Shown piece after piece: positions 1 through 6,555 of a stretch of 10,966 nt of DNA. Source of the stretch: UBA6183 sp034676125 (GTDB taxonomy: Bacteria; Bacteroidota; Bacteroidia; UKL13-3). The stretch is from assembly GCA_034676125.1 (NCBI GenBank), contig JAUCCO010000117.1:1-10966 (forward strand), read 5' to 3'. The notes under the pieces are model-generated. The model had not been told where the DNA came from. It searched no databases and worked only from the letters and a program-made list of their open reading frames with translations. Position numbers and translations under genes: made by a program. How positions within the stretch are numbered: position 1 is the stretch's first letter; every line of letters begins with the position of its first letter.

Positions 1-1
1 T

Positions 2-532
2 TTTAAACCAGTTAAGGCCGCTGTTTTAGCCGACCATCAAATGCACGAAGAAACTTTATATGTTGACATAACTACACTTAAAAATATAAGTAATTGTTTG
101 CAACAAAAAAACACACTTGTAGCTGTGGGCACTACCAGTATGCGTACTTTAGAGAGTTTGTATTGGCATGGTGTAAAAATCACCCTTCAAAACGCAACTA
201 AACATGTTGAAATAAAACAGTGGGATGCTTATGAAATTGATGCAACTGGAATCTCAGCTTTTGATGCCATTAGCGCCATCATTCAACAGTTAGAAAACAA
301 TCAGGAAAACGAATTGATTGGAAGTACGCAAATTATACTTGCTCCGGGTTATACATTTAGATTGGCCAATGCTATTATCACTAATTTTCATCAACCCGAA
401 AATACCTTAATGTTGCTTATAGCCGCTTTTGTTGGTAATGATTGGCAAAAAATATACAAACATGCACTGCAAAATAATTATCGTTTTTTAAGTTATGGTG
501 ATAGTTCTTTGCTATGGGGCAATGTTATCTAA
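2..532 (+). CDS. queA: S-adenosylmethionine:tRNA ribosyltransferase-isomerase QueA, C-terminal part
   Basis: This cytoplasmic enzyme of queuosine synthesis moves the ribosyl group of SAM onto preQ1-modified tRNA to make epoxyqueuosine. The gene is cut by the left edge of the window. The open frame runs from base 2 without a start, and the internal ATG at 41 is the Met of the family motif HQMHEE, so it is not the true start. About 176 residues remain, roughly the C-terminal half of a usual protein of about 350 residues. Family hallmarks visible are HEETLYVD, AVGTTSMRTLESL, the NFHQPENTLMLLIAAF block near the end and the final YRFLSYGDSSLL. The stop overlaps the 3' end of the convergent secreted-protein gene by 8 bases, and no terminator hairpin is evident between them. 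The family assignment is secure. Confidence 0.96.
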   Translation, partial: FKPVKAAVLADHQMHEETLYVDITTLKNISNCLQQKNTLVAVGTTSMRTLESLYWHGVKITLQNATKHVEIKQWDAYEIDATGISAFDAISAIIQQLENNQENELIGSTQIILAPGYTFRLANAIITNFHQPENTLMLLIAAFVGNDWQKIYKHALQNNYRFLSYGDSSLLWGNVI

Positions 533-2570
533 GTAAAGTTATGGTACCTTTTTGAGTAAACTGTTTCTTTTTCTTACGGATATAACCTTCGTAAGTTGCC
601 TCAAAAATGTAAACACCATTAGTTGCGAATTGATTATCAAAATTACCATCCCAACCATTGTGAACATTATTACCGTTAAATACTAATTGCCCCCATCTGT
701 TGTAAATCTTAATTTCAAATTTGGTAACATCTTGCCCTTTGGGTAAATAAATATCATTTTCGCCATCATTATTTGGTGTAAATATATTTGGAAAATAGAG
801 CAATGCATCACAACGTCTTTTTACTTTAGTATTTCCATCACCATAACAACCAAAGTTGTCTATCACCTTTACAAAATATTCGCCCGTTTGTTTAACAATA
901 ATCCATTGTGAAGTATCATTGGTTGGGGTCCATTTGTAATCAGTAAATCCTTCTCCTGCATCTAACTTTACAAGCTCCAAATCGTCTTCGCAAATAAAGT
1001 ATTCGCTACCAAGTGCTGTAATTATATTAGGGTGGTTTAAAATGTTAATACTATCTATAGCAGTGCAATTATTGTTAGTTGCTTTCAACCATACTAAGCC
1101 TGTATCTTGTGTGGTTATTTGTTGTGTAGTTTCGTTTGTAGACCAGGTATAGCTTTGGGCCACTGTGCCGGTTAAAGTTATTTTTTGGTTTGCACAAATA
1201 GTTGTGTCTGTGGCAAAATTAATTTCGGGAGTGTCGTCTATTTTAATGCTATCAGCAAGTAAAAATTTATTACCGCACTTATAAATGGTTATTAAAATTG
1301 CATGTTTGCCTGCATGTTTAAAAACATGTTGAATTGTAGTGTTGTTTCCATAATAGTAACCATTGTCATTAATTCTCCATAATATAGAATCGTAAGGAAG
1401 ATTATTGTTAAAAGTAAAGGCTGTGGTATCACCCAAACATTGGCCAGTTATCGAGATTACATTATCATTAACAACACTACTTATTTTTTTACCTGTTGTA
1501 AAATGTGGTAATTCAAAATTTGCGATTCTGTTTTTTCCTGTGCCTTCATCCAATACAAAAAAAGTTTCTCGGTATTGGCATAAATTAGATAGTTCGTCAG
1601 GATTTAAAATTGCGTTAATTCGTTTACCAGGAATACCATTGTCGTGTGTAGTTATGTATATTTTATTATCAATGCCAAGCCTTAATTTATTAAAGTTAGA
1701 AGGTGAGGTTGCGATAGTGTAATTTGTTTGGTAATTGTTGCCACTATACTGTATTAGCTGGCTTTGCATGTAGCTATATGTAATGTATAGGTTGCTATCG
1801 TTTGGCGAAAATGCAATGCCATATGGATAATCCCAATCATTTTGTTTGGGCAAAATAACTTGATTTGAAACTTTGCCACATACATTATCAAAGTCAAAAA
1901 CCTCTACACTTGATTGGTCTTTTTGGTAGTGAGTTACTGCAAGTTTATTGCCTTGGTTAGATGCTACCATGTCGCCATAAATGGTTGGTATTATACCAAT
2001 TTCGGAGGTGATTATTAGCGATGATACACCAGTGCTATCTATATAATGGGCTTTAAATTTATTTGAATTGACTTCGTGAGTTATTACCCAAAAAGCATTG
2101 TTGTAAAGGTGGTTTACTACACATATTGTTTTAAGGTTATTTGTAGATATAGCCCTGGGCGTTGTTATTACATCTCCGTTACCATTATCTAAACTCATAT
2201 CAACAATTACATACATTAATGAAGATACTTCACCCATAAAAAACACATAGTATTTATTATTATTAAAGGGCATAGGTACTATCATTACATCAGATGTAGC
2301 GGATGCAAACGGACCATTTCCGTTGGGCATGGTAACATGGTTTTTATTCCACATTTTTTGGCCATTGGTGTAAAACAATAAATTACCAGTAGTTGGGTTT
2401 GATATTGATGCCGTGGACCCGTATGAGTTTTGTGGATTATCAAACTTGGGTTGAGCAGCTCCTCCTGTAAATGAAATTGCAGCAAATCGGCCAAAGTACC
2501 AATTGTTTTGCTCGGTTTGAGCCAACAAAACAGTACAATTCATTAATAATATTAATATTAAAATGCGCAT
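525..2570 (-). CDS. Secreted protein with T9SS type B (gliding motility-associated) C-terminal sorting domain
   Basis: This 681-residue protein should be exported by Sec and then carried across the outer membrane by the type IX secretion system. Residues 1-17 form a signal peptide (MRILILILLMNCTVLLAQ). Residues 20-360 are a WYFG-starting region with repeated blocks such as YGIAFSPNDSNLYIT, which suggests a beta-propeller-like fold. Residues 375-445 look PKD-like, with a CLGDTTAF opening and an HVFKHAGKHAILITI strand. Residues 450-588 look like one or two Ig-like modules with paired cysteines. Residues 590-681 are the CHU_C/type B sorting domain, with FPNIFTPNNDGENDIY, YNRWGQLVF, NGWDGN and NGVYIFEATY. 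Proteins of this design are usually cell-surface or released adhesins or enzymes. No catalytic domain is visible, so the specific role is unknown. The start is chosen by the signal peptide. Confidence 0.93.
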   Translation of the reverse strand: MRILILILLMNCTVLLAQTEQNNWYFGRFAAISFTGGAAQPKFDNPQNSYGSTASISNPTTGNLLFYTNGQKMWNKNHVTMPNGNGPFASATSDVMIVPMPFNNNKYYVFFMGEVSSLMYVIVDMSLDNGNGDVITTPRAISTNNLKTICVVNHLYNNAFWVITHEVNSNKFKAHYIDSTGVSSLIITSEIGIIPTIYGDMVASNQGNKLAVTHYQKDQSSVEVFDFDNVCGKVSNQVILPKQNDWDYPYGIAFSPNDSNLYITYSYMQSQLIQYSGNNYQTNYTIATSPSNFNKLRLGIDNKIYITTHDNGIPGKRINAILNPDELSNLCQYRETFFVLDEGTGKNRIANFELPHFTTGKKISSVVNDNVISITGQCLGDTTAFTFNNNLPYDSILWRINDNGYYYGNNTTIQHVFKHAGKHAILITIYKCGNKFLLADSIKIDDTPEINFATDTTICANQKITLTGTVAQSYTWSTNETTQQITTQDTGLVWLKATNNNCTAIDSINILNHPNIITALGSEYFICEDDLELVKLDAGEGFTDYKWTPTNDTSQWIIVKQTGEYFVKVIDNFGCYGDGNTKVKRRCDALLYFPNIFTPNNDGENDIYLPKGQDVTKFEIKIYNRWGQLVFNGNNVHNGWDGNFDNQFATNGVYIFEATYEGYIRKKKKQFTQKGTITLLR

Positions 2571-2738
2571 TCTTATTTATTAAGACGGGATAAAGTAGCT
2601 TATCGTTGCGTTAAATTTACAATTTAGTTTAAACAAGCAGTTTAAAATTTTTGATTTGTTATCAAAGGCTGCAAGCTAAATCATTGATGGCACAAAAATT
2701 TTAAGTATAATTTTTTATCAACCAACAGCTTAAAAGTA

Positions 2739-2769
2739 TTTGTTTATTTGGTACATTATTGCACCTTTG
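2739..2769 (+). promoter_or_regulatory. Bacteroidota-type promoter of the SlyD-like gene
   Basis: TTTG at 2739-2742 is followed after exactly 19 bases by CACCTTTG at 2762-2769. This matches the Bacteroidota primary sigma consensus (TTTG, N19, TAnnTTTG) at all fixed positions but one. Transcription would begin near 2775, leaving a leader of about 45 bases before the ATG at 2821. The match is by eye, and no start site has been mapped. Confidence 0.55.
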
Positions 2770-2788
2770 CACCTTTATTTTTTATAAC

Positions 2789-2804
2789 GAACCAATATTG
2801 GTTC
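2789..2804. promoter_or_regulatory. Perfect 16-base palindrome in the leader of the SlyD-like gene
   Basis: GAACCAATATTGGTTC reads the same on both strands. It lies between the predicted transcription start and the start codon, ending 16 bases before the ATG. It could be an operator for a dimeric repressor, or in RNA a small hairpin (GAACC/GGTTC around AAUAUU) close to the ribosome binding region. No consensus is recognised. Confidence 0.4.
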
Positions 2805-2820
2805 CGAAAATTATTAAATT

Positions 2821-3303
2821 ATGCAAGTAAGCGCACAAAAAGTAGTATCTATTCATTACACATTAACTGATAATGATGGAACCGTATTAGACAGTAGCAG
2901 CGGACGTGAGCCGTTGATGTACATTCATGGTTTAGGTCATTTAATTCCCGGAATGGAAGAAGGAATTGAAGGCCGCAGTGCTGGTGAAAAGTTGAGTTTG
3001 AAAATTGCCCCTGAAAAAGGATACGGTGTACGCAACGATGAGTTTGTGCAACAAGTACCTAAAACTGCTTTTGGCGACCAAGATATTCAACCGGGTATGC
3101 AGTTTGAAGCAGGAACAGAAGAACAACGTTATATTGTTACTGTAACAGGTATAGAAGGTGATACGGTAACAGTTGATGGTAACCATCCTTTAGCGGGAGT
3201 TGAGTTAAACTTTGAAGTAGAAGTAATTGCTGTTCGCGAAGCTACTGGTGAAGAATTATCTCATGGACATGTGCATGGCGAAGATGGCACGCATGGTCAT
3301 TAA
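2821..3303 (+). CDS. FKBP-type peptidyl-prolyl cis-trans isomerase, SlyD-like, with His-rich tail
   Basis: This cytoplasmic folding helper catalyses cis-trans isomerisation of prolyl bonds, and SlyD relatives also bind nickel and other metals. It has 160 residues. The N-terminal FKBP half contains VSIHYTLTDNDGTVLDSS and the HGLGHLIPGMEEGIEG motif at about 36-51. The insert-in-flap chaperone domain spans about 75-125. The diagnostic VDGNHPLAGVELNFEVEV lies at about 118-135, followed by VREATGEEL. The tail HGHVHGEDGTHGH (148-160) carries five histidines and is a shortened version of the E. coli SlyD metal-binding tail, without its cysteines. The first ATG fits the family N-terminus. The gene is monocistronic, with its own promoter and terminator. 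The symbol slyD is plausible, but several paralogous FKBPs share this architecture. Confidence 0.93.
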   Translation: MQVSAQKVVSIHYTLTDNDGTVLDSSSGREPLMYIHGLGHLIPGMEEGIEGRSAGEKLSLKIAPEKGYGVRNDEFVQQVPKTAFGDQDIQPGMQFEAGTEEQRYIVTVTGIEGDTVTVDGNHPLAGVELNFEVEVIAVREATGEELSHGHVHGEDGTHGH

Positions 3304-3323
3304 TTAATAAGATTAAAGGATAG

Positions 3324-3359
3324 AAAGTCCGCCACCAAATTTTGGGGCGGACTTTTTTT
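3324..3359 (+). terminator. Intrinsic terminator after the SlyD-like gene
   Basis: The 10-base arms AAAGTCCGCC (3324-3333) and GGCGGACTTT (3346-3355) pair perfectly and run into seven T residues (3353-3359), 20 bases past the stop codon. A nearly identical terminator stands at 4085-4120, on the far side of the toxin-antitoxin cassette. Confidence 0.9.
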
Positions 3360-3370
3360 GTGAAATATAA

Positions 3371-3402
3371 TTTGTTTACTCATAGAAAACTTTCTATTTT
3401 CG
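3371..3402 (+). promoter_or_regulatory. Candidate promoter of higBA
   Basis: TTTG at 3371-3374, a 20-base spacer and TATTTTCG at 3395-3402 resemble the Bacteroidota promoter with one mismatch in the -7 box. Transcription would start at or just before the GTG at 3407, so the higB transcript may be leaderless or nearly so. Confidence 0.45.
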
Positions 3403-3406
3403 TATT

Positions 3407-3739
3407 GTGTTTAACATAATAACCCGCAAAACCTTGTTGAACTATTGTTTAAAATACCCTAAAGCAGAAGTTGCATTGCTTGAGTGGTATCATGAAATGG
3501 TAAGATGCGATTTTAAAAACTTTAATGAACTTAAAAGTCAATTTGGAAACGCGAGCTTAGTAGGAGATGACAGGGTAGTTTTTAATATATTGGGTAATAA
3601 GTATAGGCTAGTTGTTAGAGTAGTGTTCGAATACAAGGCTATTCAAGTTAAATGGTTTGGAACGCATGTTGAGTATGACAAAATAAATGTTGGACAAATA
3701 ATGTTTAAAAAAGATGAAGCTAAAACCGATAAAAAATAA
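3407..3739 (+). CDS. higB: HigB-family toxin (mRNA interferase) of a type II toxin-antitoxin pair
   Basis: HigB toxins have a RelE-like fold and cleave mRNA, usually on the ribosome; the paired HigA neutralises them. The 110-residue product carries the family's core: RKTLLNYCLKYPKAEVALLEWYHE (7-30), LKSQFGNASLV (42-52), VVFNILGNKYRLVVRVVF (57-74) and the conserved FGTHVEYDKI (84-93). Its length matches the family (about 100-110 residues). The start is a GTG, chosen because relatives begin just ahead of an I-I-x-(K/R)-K-T-L motif; the first in-frame ATG (3496) would remove a third of the protein. The gene overlaps the downstream antitoxin gene by 26 bases, the usual toxin-first higBA order. 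The catalytic residues all appear present, so the toxin is probably intact. Confidence 0.9.
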   Translation: MFNIITRKTLLNYCLKYPKAEVALLEWYHEMVRCDFKNFNELKSQFGNASLVGDDRVVFNILGNKYRLVVRVVFEYKAIQVKWFGTHVEYDKINVGQIMFKKDEAKTDKK

Positions 3740-4070
3740 CAAAGAATACCAAGTCCTATTGGATTGGGTTGATGCAGAATTTGACGATTTGCCCGCTAAA
3801 AAGAGTGAGCGTGGTCAGCAATTGGAAATAGCACTGTTGCTTATAAAAGCTTATGAAGATGAACATTATTCCGTTCCTACACCAGACGCAATTGAAGCCA
3901 TTAAAGTTAAAATGTTGGAGAAAGGTTTGCGTAATAAAGACCTTGTTGATAAAATTGGTAGCAAAGGTTATGTATCTGCAATCTTAAGTAGAAAGAAACC
4001 ATTAACATTAGAAATTGCTAAGTTTTTTCACAATGAACTTGGTGTACCGGCAGAGGTGCTTTTAGCTTAA
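3714..4070 (+). CDS. higA: HigA-family antitoxin with helix-turn-helix domain
   Basis: This protein is expected to bind and block HigB and to repress the shared promoter. It has 118 residues. The N-terminal half (1-60) is rich in acidic residues and probably helical, and likely carries the toxin-contacting surface. Residues about 60-113 form an XRE/Cro-type helix-turn-helix with AIKVKMLEKGLRNKDLVDKI, GSKGYVSAILSRKKPL and TLEIAKFFHNELGVPAEVLL. The ATG at 3714 lies inside the end of higB, so the two are translationally coupled. The gene ends 14 bases before the second copy of the repeated terminator. Confidence 0.9.
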   Translation: MKLKPIKNNKEYQVLLDWVDAEFDDLPAKKSERGQQLEIALLLIKAYEDEHYSVPTPDAIEAIKVKMLEKGLRNKDLVDKIGSKGYVSAILSRKKPLTLEIAKFFHNELGVPAEVLLA

Positions 4071-4084
4071 AACATTTTAAAAAG

Positions 4085-4120
4085 AAAAAGTCCGCCACCA
4101 ATTTTGTGGCGGACTTTTTT
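4085..4120. terminator. Bidirectional terminator, near-copy of the one at 3324-3359
   Basis: The 14-base arms starting at AAAAAGTCCGCCAC (4085-4098) pair with GTGGCGGACTTTTT (4106-4119) around a 7-base loop. Six Ts follow on the plus strand, and a CTTTTTCTTTTT stretch follows on the minus strand. It therefore can stop both higBA and the converging minus-strand unit that ends at 4133. Confidence 0.9.
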
Positions 4121-4132
4121 GTGTAGTTAAAT

Positions 4133-4525
4133 TTAATTCGACAAGCGCATTTTGATTAGTTTTTCTATGTATTCAATACCTATTTCCAGTTGTAGTTTTA
4201 ATAATTTATAATGTTCAAACTCTATGGTTAAGCCTTGGTTGATAATTGCCATGCGCTCCTGATTAGTAAAGCTGTAATTGTTGTTTAGCACTTCCATCCA
4301 TTCTTTATCAGATTTAATATTACTTACCTTATCTAGATATTCTAAATAAACAGGCTCAAGCATTAAAATGGCGTTTACCATACTCAGGTCTGATTTAATG
4401 CTTTGCACTTCTTTAATTAGCGTGCTTTTTCCTTTGCTTAATAAAAGGGTATAAGTTAACGAGTGCGGTAAATCCTTGTAATCAAACGAGAGATTAATTT
4501 TTTGATTGTTGAATGTAACTTCCAT
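4133..4525 (-). CDS. Hypothetical helical protein, last gene of the WYL unit
   Basis: No family is recognised. The 130-residue product starts with a short beta-like stretch (MEVTFNNQKINLSFDY) and is otherwise predicted helical, with charged heptad-like segments near the C-terminus (EHYKLLKLQLEIGIEYIEKL). No signal peptide, membrane segment, cysteine or obvious catalytic motif is present. It follows the zinc-ribbon gene by 5 bases and ends 13 bases from the bidirectional terminator, so it is almost surely co-transcribed with the two genes upstream. It may be a partner subunit of one of them, but nothing in the sequence shows this. Confidence 0.75.
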   Translation of the reverse strand: MEVTFNNQKINLSFDYKDLPHSLTYTLLLSKGKSTLIKEVQSIKSDLSMVNAILMLEPVYLEYLDKVSNIKSDKEWMEVLNNNYSFTNQERMAIINQGLTIEFEHYKLLKLQLEIGIEYIEKLIKMRLSN

Positions 4526-4530
4526 GTTCT

Positions 4531-5046
4531 TTAGTTTAGGTTTATATCATTTATCGATTTTCTTGGCAAATTGGGATTGTTTATTTTAAGGTTATTAAGT
4601 GCAATAATTTCTTTAACACTTAATCCATCAATACGGGATTTCTGAATTTTGGTACTGTGTCTGTAACTTTTACTGCCACAATGGGTACAGCAAATCTTAT
4701 CCATTTCTATGTTGTTATCAGTTAAGTAAAAAAACTCTTCGCAATACAGGCAAAGCCAATCGTTTAATAAGGTTAGTTGTACGCCTTTGTAATAACCATT
4801 TTCTTTAATCTCGTTAAAGTAGTGTAAGGTGAAAAATTCAATCACTTGATTTGCGAGCAAAAAGTTCTCGTTGTTCATGTTTTCGTCCTTGTAGCCGTTC
4901 AATCTTTTTAAAAAGGGCAAAATGTAATGTTCAACCTCATTTAAGGAAATCTCGAATTTTCTGAACTCCGTAAATTGTTCGTATGGAAGTTCATTGGCAA
5001 CTATTAGGTCAAAAATCTCTTCTAGTTTATTTTGTATGGCATCCAT
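4531..5046 (-). CDS. Hypothetical protein with a four-cysteine zinc-ribbon-like module
   Basis: The 171-residue product is not assigned to a known family. Residues 1-95 look mostly helical and acidic. A CxxC pair at 99-102 (CLYC) and a second at 120-123 (CTHC, followed by GSKSYRH) are separated by 17 residues. This is the layout of a zinc ribbon, which typically binds nucleic acid or protein. A basic stretch with KIQKSRIDG follows. The ATG lies one base after the stop of the WYL regulator gene, so the two are translationally coupled. A role as an accessory to the regulator or as a nucleic-acid-binding effector is an inference from position. Confidence 0.75.
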   Translation of the reverse strand: MDAIQNKLEEIFDLIVANELPYEQFTEFRKFEISLNEVEHYILPFLKRLNGYKDENMNNENFLLANQVIEFFTLHYFNEIKENGYYKGVQLTLLNDWLCLYCEEFFYLTDNNIEMDKICCTHCGSKSYRHSTKIQKSRIDGLSVKEIIALNNLKINNPNLPRKSINDINLN

Positions 5047-5047
5047 G

Positions 5048-5944
5048 TTATTTGTAGTGGTTTAGTGTTATGGTTAATGTGTCTACTATTTCTTGTTGAA
5101 GCTTTTTGGGCTTAAGCACTTTTACCCTATTGGCAAAACTTAATAAGTACAACAAAAAGTCGTACGATGGAATAAGCTTAACCTGAAAAACTGTATTGTC
5201 TATGTTTTCACTAAGTATTTTTTGCGAGTGATGAATAGGAAAAGTTTTGATGTATCCGGCCTGTTCTTTGTCAAACATCAGCTCAATGGTTTCCGGCTTA
5301 TTCGAATAACCTAAAATACCGAAACTGTCGTTAAAAAGTGAGGCTAAATTTATATCAGCATTATGTTTAAAAGGTTTGTTGGTTATTTCTAAATCGGTAA
5401 TACGATCTAAGCCAAATGTGCGTAGTTCGTTGTTGTTATCATCAATGCCAATTACATACCAGCGCTGTTGGGCCTCTTTTAACGCATAAACTTGTAAAGT
5501 TCTTTTAACCGGTATTTGTTCCCAATATTTGGTGTAATTAAAGGTTACTTTAAGATTTTTCTTGGCTGCATGAATAAGGCCATGTAAATTTTCAGTTCCT
5601 GAGGATTTTCTATTTTCAAAAAAAATAATGTCTTGGTGCGACTCTGCAACTCTGAAAGCGTTTAGCACATGTAAAGAATCATTTAAACGACCTTGTAAAG
5701 TAGAGTTCTCTACCTCGCTCACATAATATCTGTTGGTGGTTTTGTTACATTTAATTACTACACCATGAAGCTCGTTTATAATATTGATATCACGCTGAAA
5801 AGTACGTTTGTCCTTGCTTAATTGATAGCCGTATATAGCCGATTGTTTTTCTAAATAAGCACTCAATTCTTCGAAAGTGAGTTGTTGCTTTCTTAATATC
5901 TCAATGATTAAGTTATGGCGTATGGTTATGTCTGATGCACTCAT
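5048..5944 (-). CDS. WYL-domain transcriptional regulator
   Basis: This is a DNA-binding regulator of the HTH-WYL type; WYL domains sense nucleotides, nucleic acid or other negatively charged ligands. From the ATG at 5944 it has 298 residues. Residues 1-75 form a winged-helix DNA-binding domain (LTFEELSAYLEKQ, then a KRTFQRDINII recognition helix). Residues about 125-190 are the WYL core with VTFNYTKYW, QRWYVIGID and ELRTFGLDRI. The rest is the usual WCX-like C-terminal extension. A TTG start eight codons upstream is open but would use half of the inverted repeat at 5944-5967, so the ATG is preferred. The gene heads a tight three-gene unit and faces two divergent genes across palindromic sites, which suggests autoregulation. 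WYL regulators often control phage-defence operons (established for BrxR and CapW); whether that holds here is unknown. Confidence 0.92.
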   Translation of the reverse strand: MSASDITIRHNLIIEILRKQQLTFEELSAYLEKQSAIYGYQLSKDKRTFQRDINIINELHGVVIKCNKTTNRYYVSEVENSTLQGRLNDSLHVLNAFRVAESHQDIIFFENRKSSGTENLHGLIHAAKKNLKVTFNYTKYWEQIPVKRTLQVYALKEAQQRWYVIGIDDNNNELRTFGLDRITDLEITNKPFKHNADINLASLFNDSFGILGYSNKPETIELMFDKEQAGYIKTFPIHHSQKILSENIDNTVFQVKLIPSYDFLLYLLSFANRVKVLKPKKLQQEIVDTLTITLNHYK

Positions 5945-5967
5945 GTGTTGTTTTATTTTACAACACA
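5944..5967. promoter_or_regulatory. Inverted repeat abutting the WYL start codon
   Basis: TGTGTTGT (5944-5951) and ACAACACA (5960-5967) are perfect 8-base arms around an AT-only 8-base spacer. One arm ends at the first base of the ATG. The position between the predicted transcription start and the start codon fits an operator, or a leader hairpin that controls translation of the regulator. Confidence 0.5.
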
Positions 5968-5984
5968 AAGGTTATTTAATTAAG

Positions 5985-5999
5985 CGACAAAACATGTCG
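5985..5999. promoter_or_regulatory. Operator-like palindrome 1 (CGACA-N5-TGTCG)
   Basis: The arms CGACA and TGTCG are separated by five bases. The site overlaps the predicted -7 element of the WYL gene (5988-5995 read on the minus strand), so a bound protein would block that promoter. Its centre lies 35 bases from that of a second copy at 6020-6034. Confidence 0.55.
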
Positions 6000-6018
6000 T
6001 CAAGAAAAAATATTCAAA
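5988..6018 (-). promoter_or_regulatory. Candidate promoter of the WYL unit
   Basis: Read on the minus strand, TTTG (6018-6015), 19 bases and ATGTTTTG (5995-5988) match the Bacteroidota promoter spacing, with the first two bases of the -7 box off consensus. Transcription would begin near 5981, about 37 bases before the ATG. Confidence 0.4.
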
Positions 6019-6019
6019 T

Positions 6020-6034
6020 CGACAAATTTTGTCG
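6020..6034. promoter_or_regulatory. Operator-like palindrome 2 (CGACAAA-T-TTTGTCG)
   Basis: The 7-base arms are perfect around a single central T. The outer CGACA/TGTCG match those of the site at 5985-5999. It lies 24 bases before the ATG at 6058 and next to the -33 box of the WYL promoter, so it could control both divergent units. Confidence 0.55.
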
Positions 6035-6057
6035 TAGTGCTTTAGGTGTTTTGTGGT

Positions 6058-6534
6058 ATGGAAAATAATAAGGACCAACCAAGCGAATGGGTTGATGCGC
6101 TTAACCAGAAGCTATATGTAATAGAACAAGATATTAAACAACTTGTAGATGACTTTTTTGAGCATAGGTCAGCTAATCAATTGCTTGTTGAACAAAGCAG
6201 TGCCACCGTTAATTTGGATATACAATACATTGCTCTTAACAAAACACGATACAGTAGCGGTTATCCCTTTTTCTTTAATACAAGAAAAGATAGAGGTGAT
6301 ATAATAAGTGATTATGAAGCAACAGAACTTATCGATGTAATGACGTTGATGCGTGAATCGATTATACCAATTGCCTCACCTCCATGTTATTTGTATTTTA
6401 ATTTATTACACAATGCTCATTGTCCTAAAAAGCAATTAACCGAACTAAAAAGTGTTACGGCAAAAATGAGTTTTGATGATGATTTTGGGTTCACCATTTC
6501 AGAAAATGGCACTTGTAGGACGCTAAAATTTTAA
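6058..6534 (+). CDS. Hypothetical protein, first of two tandem paralogue-like genes
   Basis: No family is recognised. The 158-residue product begins with an amphipathic helical region (EWVDALNQKLYVIEQDIKQLVDD), followed by a VNLDIQYIAL strand, a FFFNTRKDRGD segment, a PPCYLYF motif at about 108-114 and a C-terminal SFDDDFGFTIS. It lacks a signal peptide or membrane segment. The ATG at 6058 is chosen over a GTG four codons upstream. The pattern of the next gene's product is similar in order and spacing, which suggests an old duplication. The gene is transcribed away from the WYL regulator across two palindromic sites and is probably under its control. Confidence 0.75.
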   Translation: MENNKDQPSEWVDALNQKLYVIEQDIKQLVDDFFEHRSANQLLVEQSSATVNLDIQYIALNKTRYSSGYPFFFNTRKDRGDIISDYEATELIDVMTLMRESIIPIASPPCYLYFNLLHNAHCPKKQLTELKSVTAKMSFDDDFGFTISENGTCRTLKF

Positions 6535-6555
6535 ACAGTTTATTAAATAAGTAAG

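Noticed and set aside
1405..1722. 105-codon plus-strand frame inside the secreted-protein gene
   Set aside because: It lies wholly antisense to a protein with a signal peptide and clear T9SS domain, and its product has no recognisable features.
2285..2494. 69-codon minus-strand frame
   Set aside because: It is in another frame of the same strand as the secreted protein, whose N-terminal domain continues through this stretch.
2620..2660. AT-rich GTTTAAAC-type palindromes upstream of the secreted-protein gene
   Set aside because: They are short, composed almost only of A and T, and expected by chance in such a region.
2941..3186. 81-codon minus-strand frame
   Set aside because: It is antisense to the SlyD-like gene, which is strongly supported by family motifs.
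5944..5968. TTG start for the WYL gene at 5968
   Set aside because: It would add eight residues encoded by an inverted repeat, and the ATG at 5944 gives a standard N-terminus.
5877..6068. 63-codon plus-strand frame across the WYL promoter
   Set aside because: It overlaps the WYL coding start and the operator palindromes, and its product is low in information. It is better explained as a chance frame.
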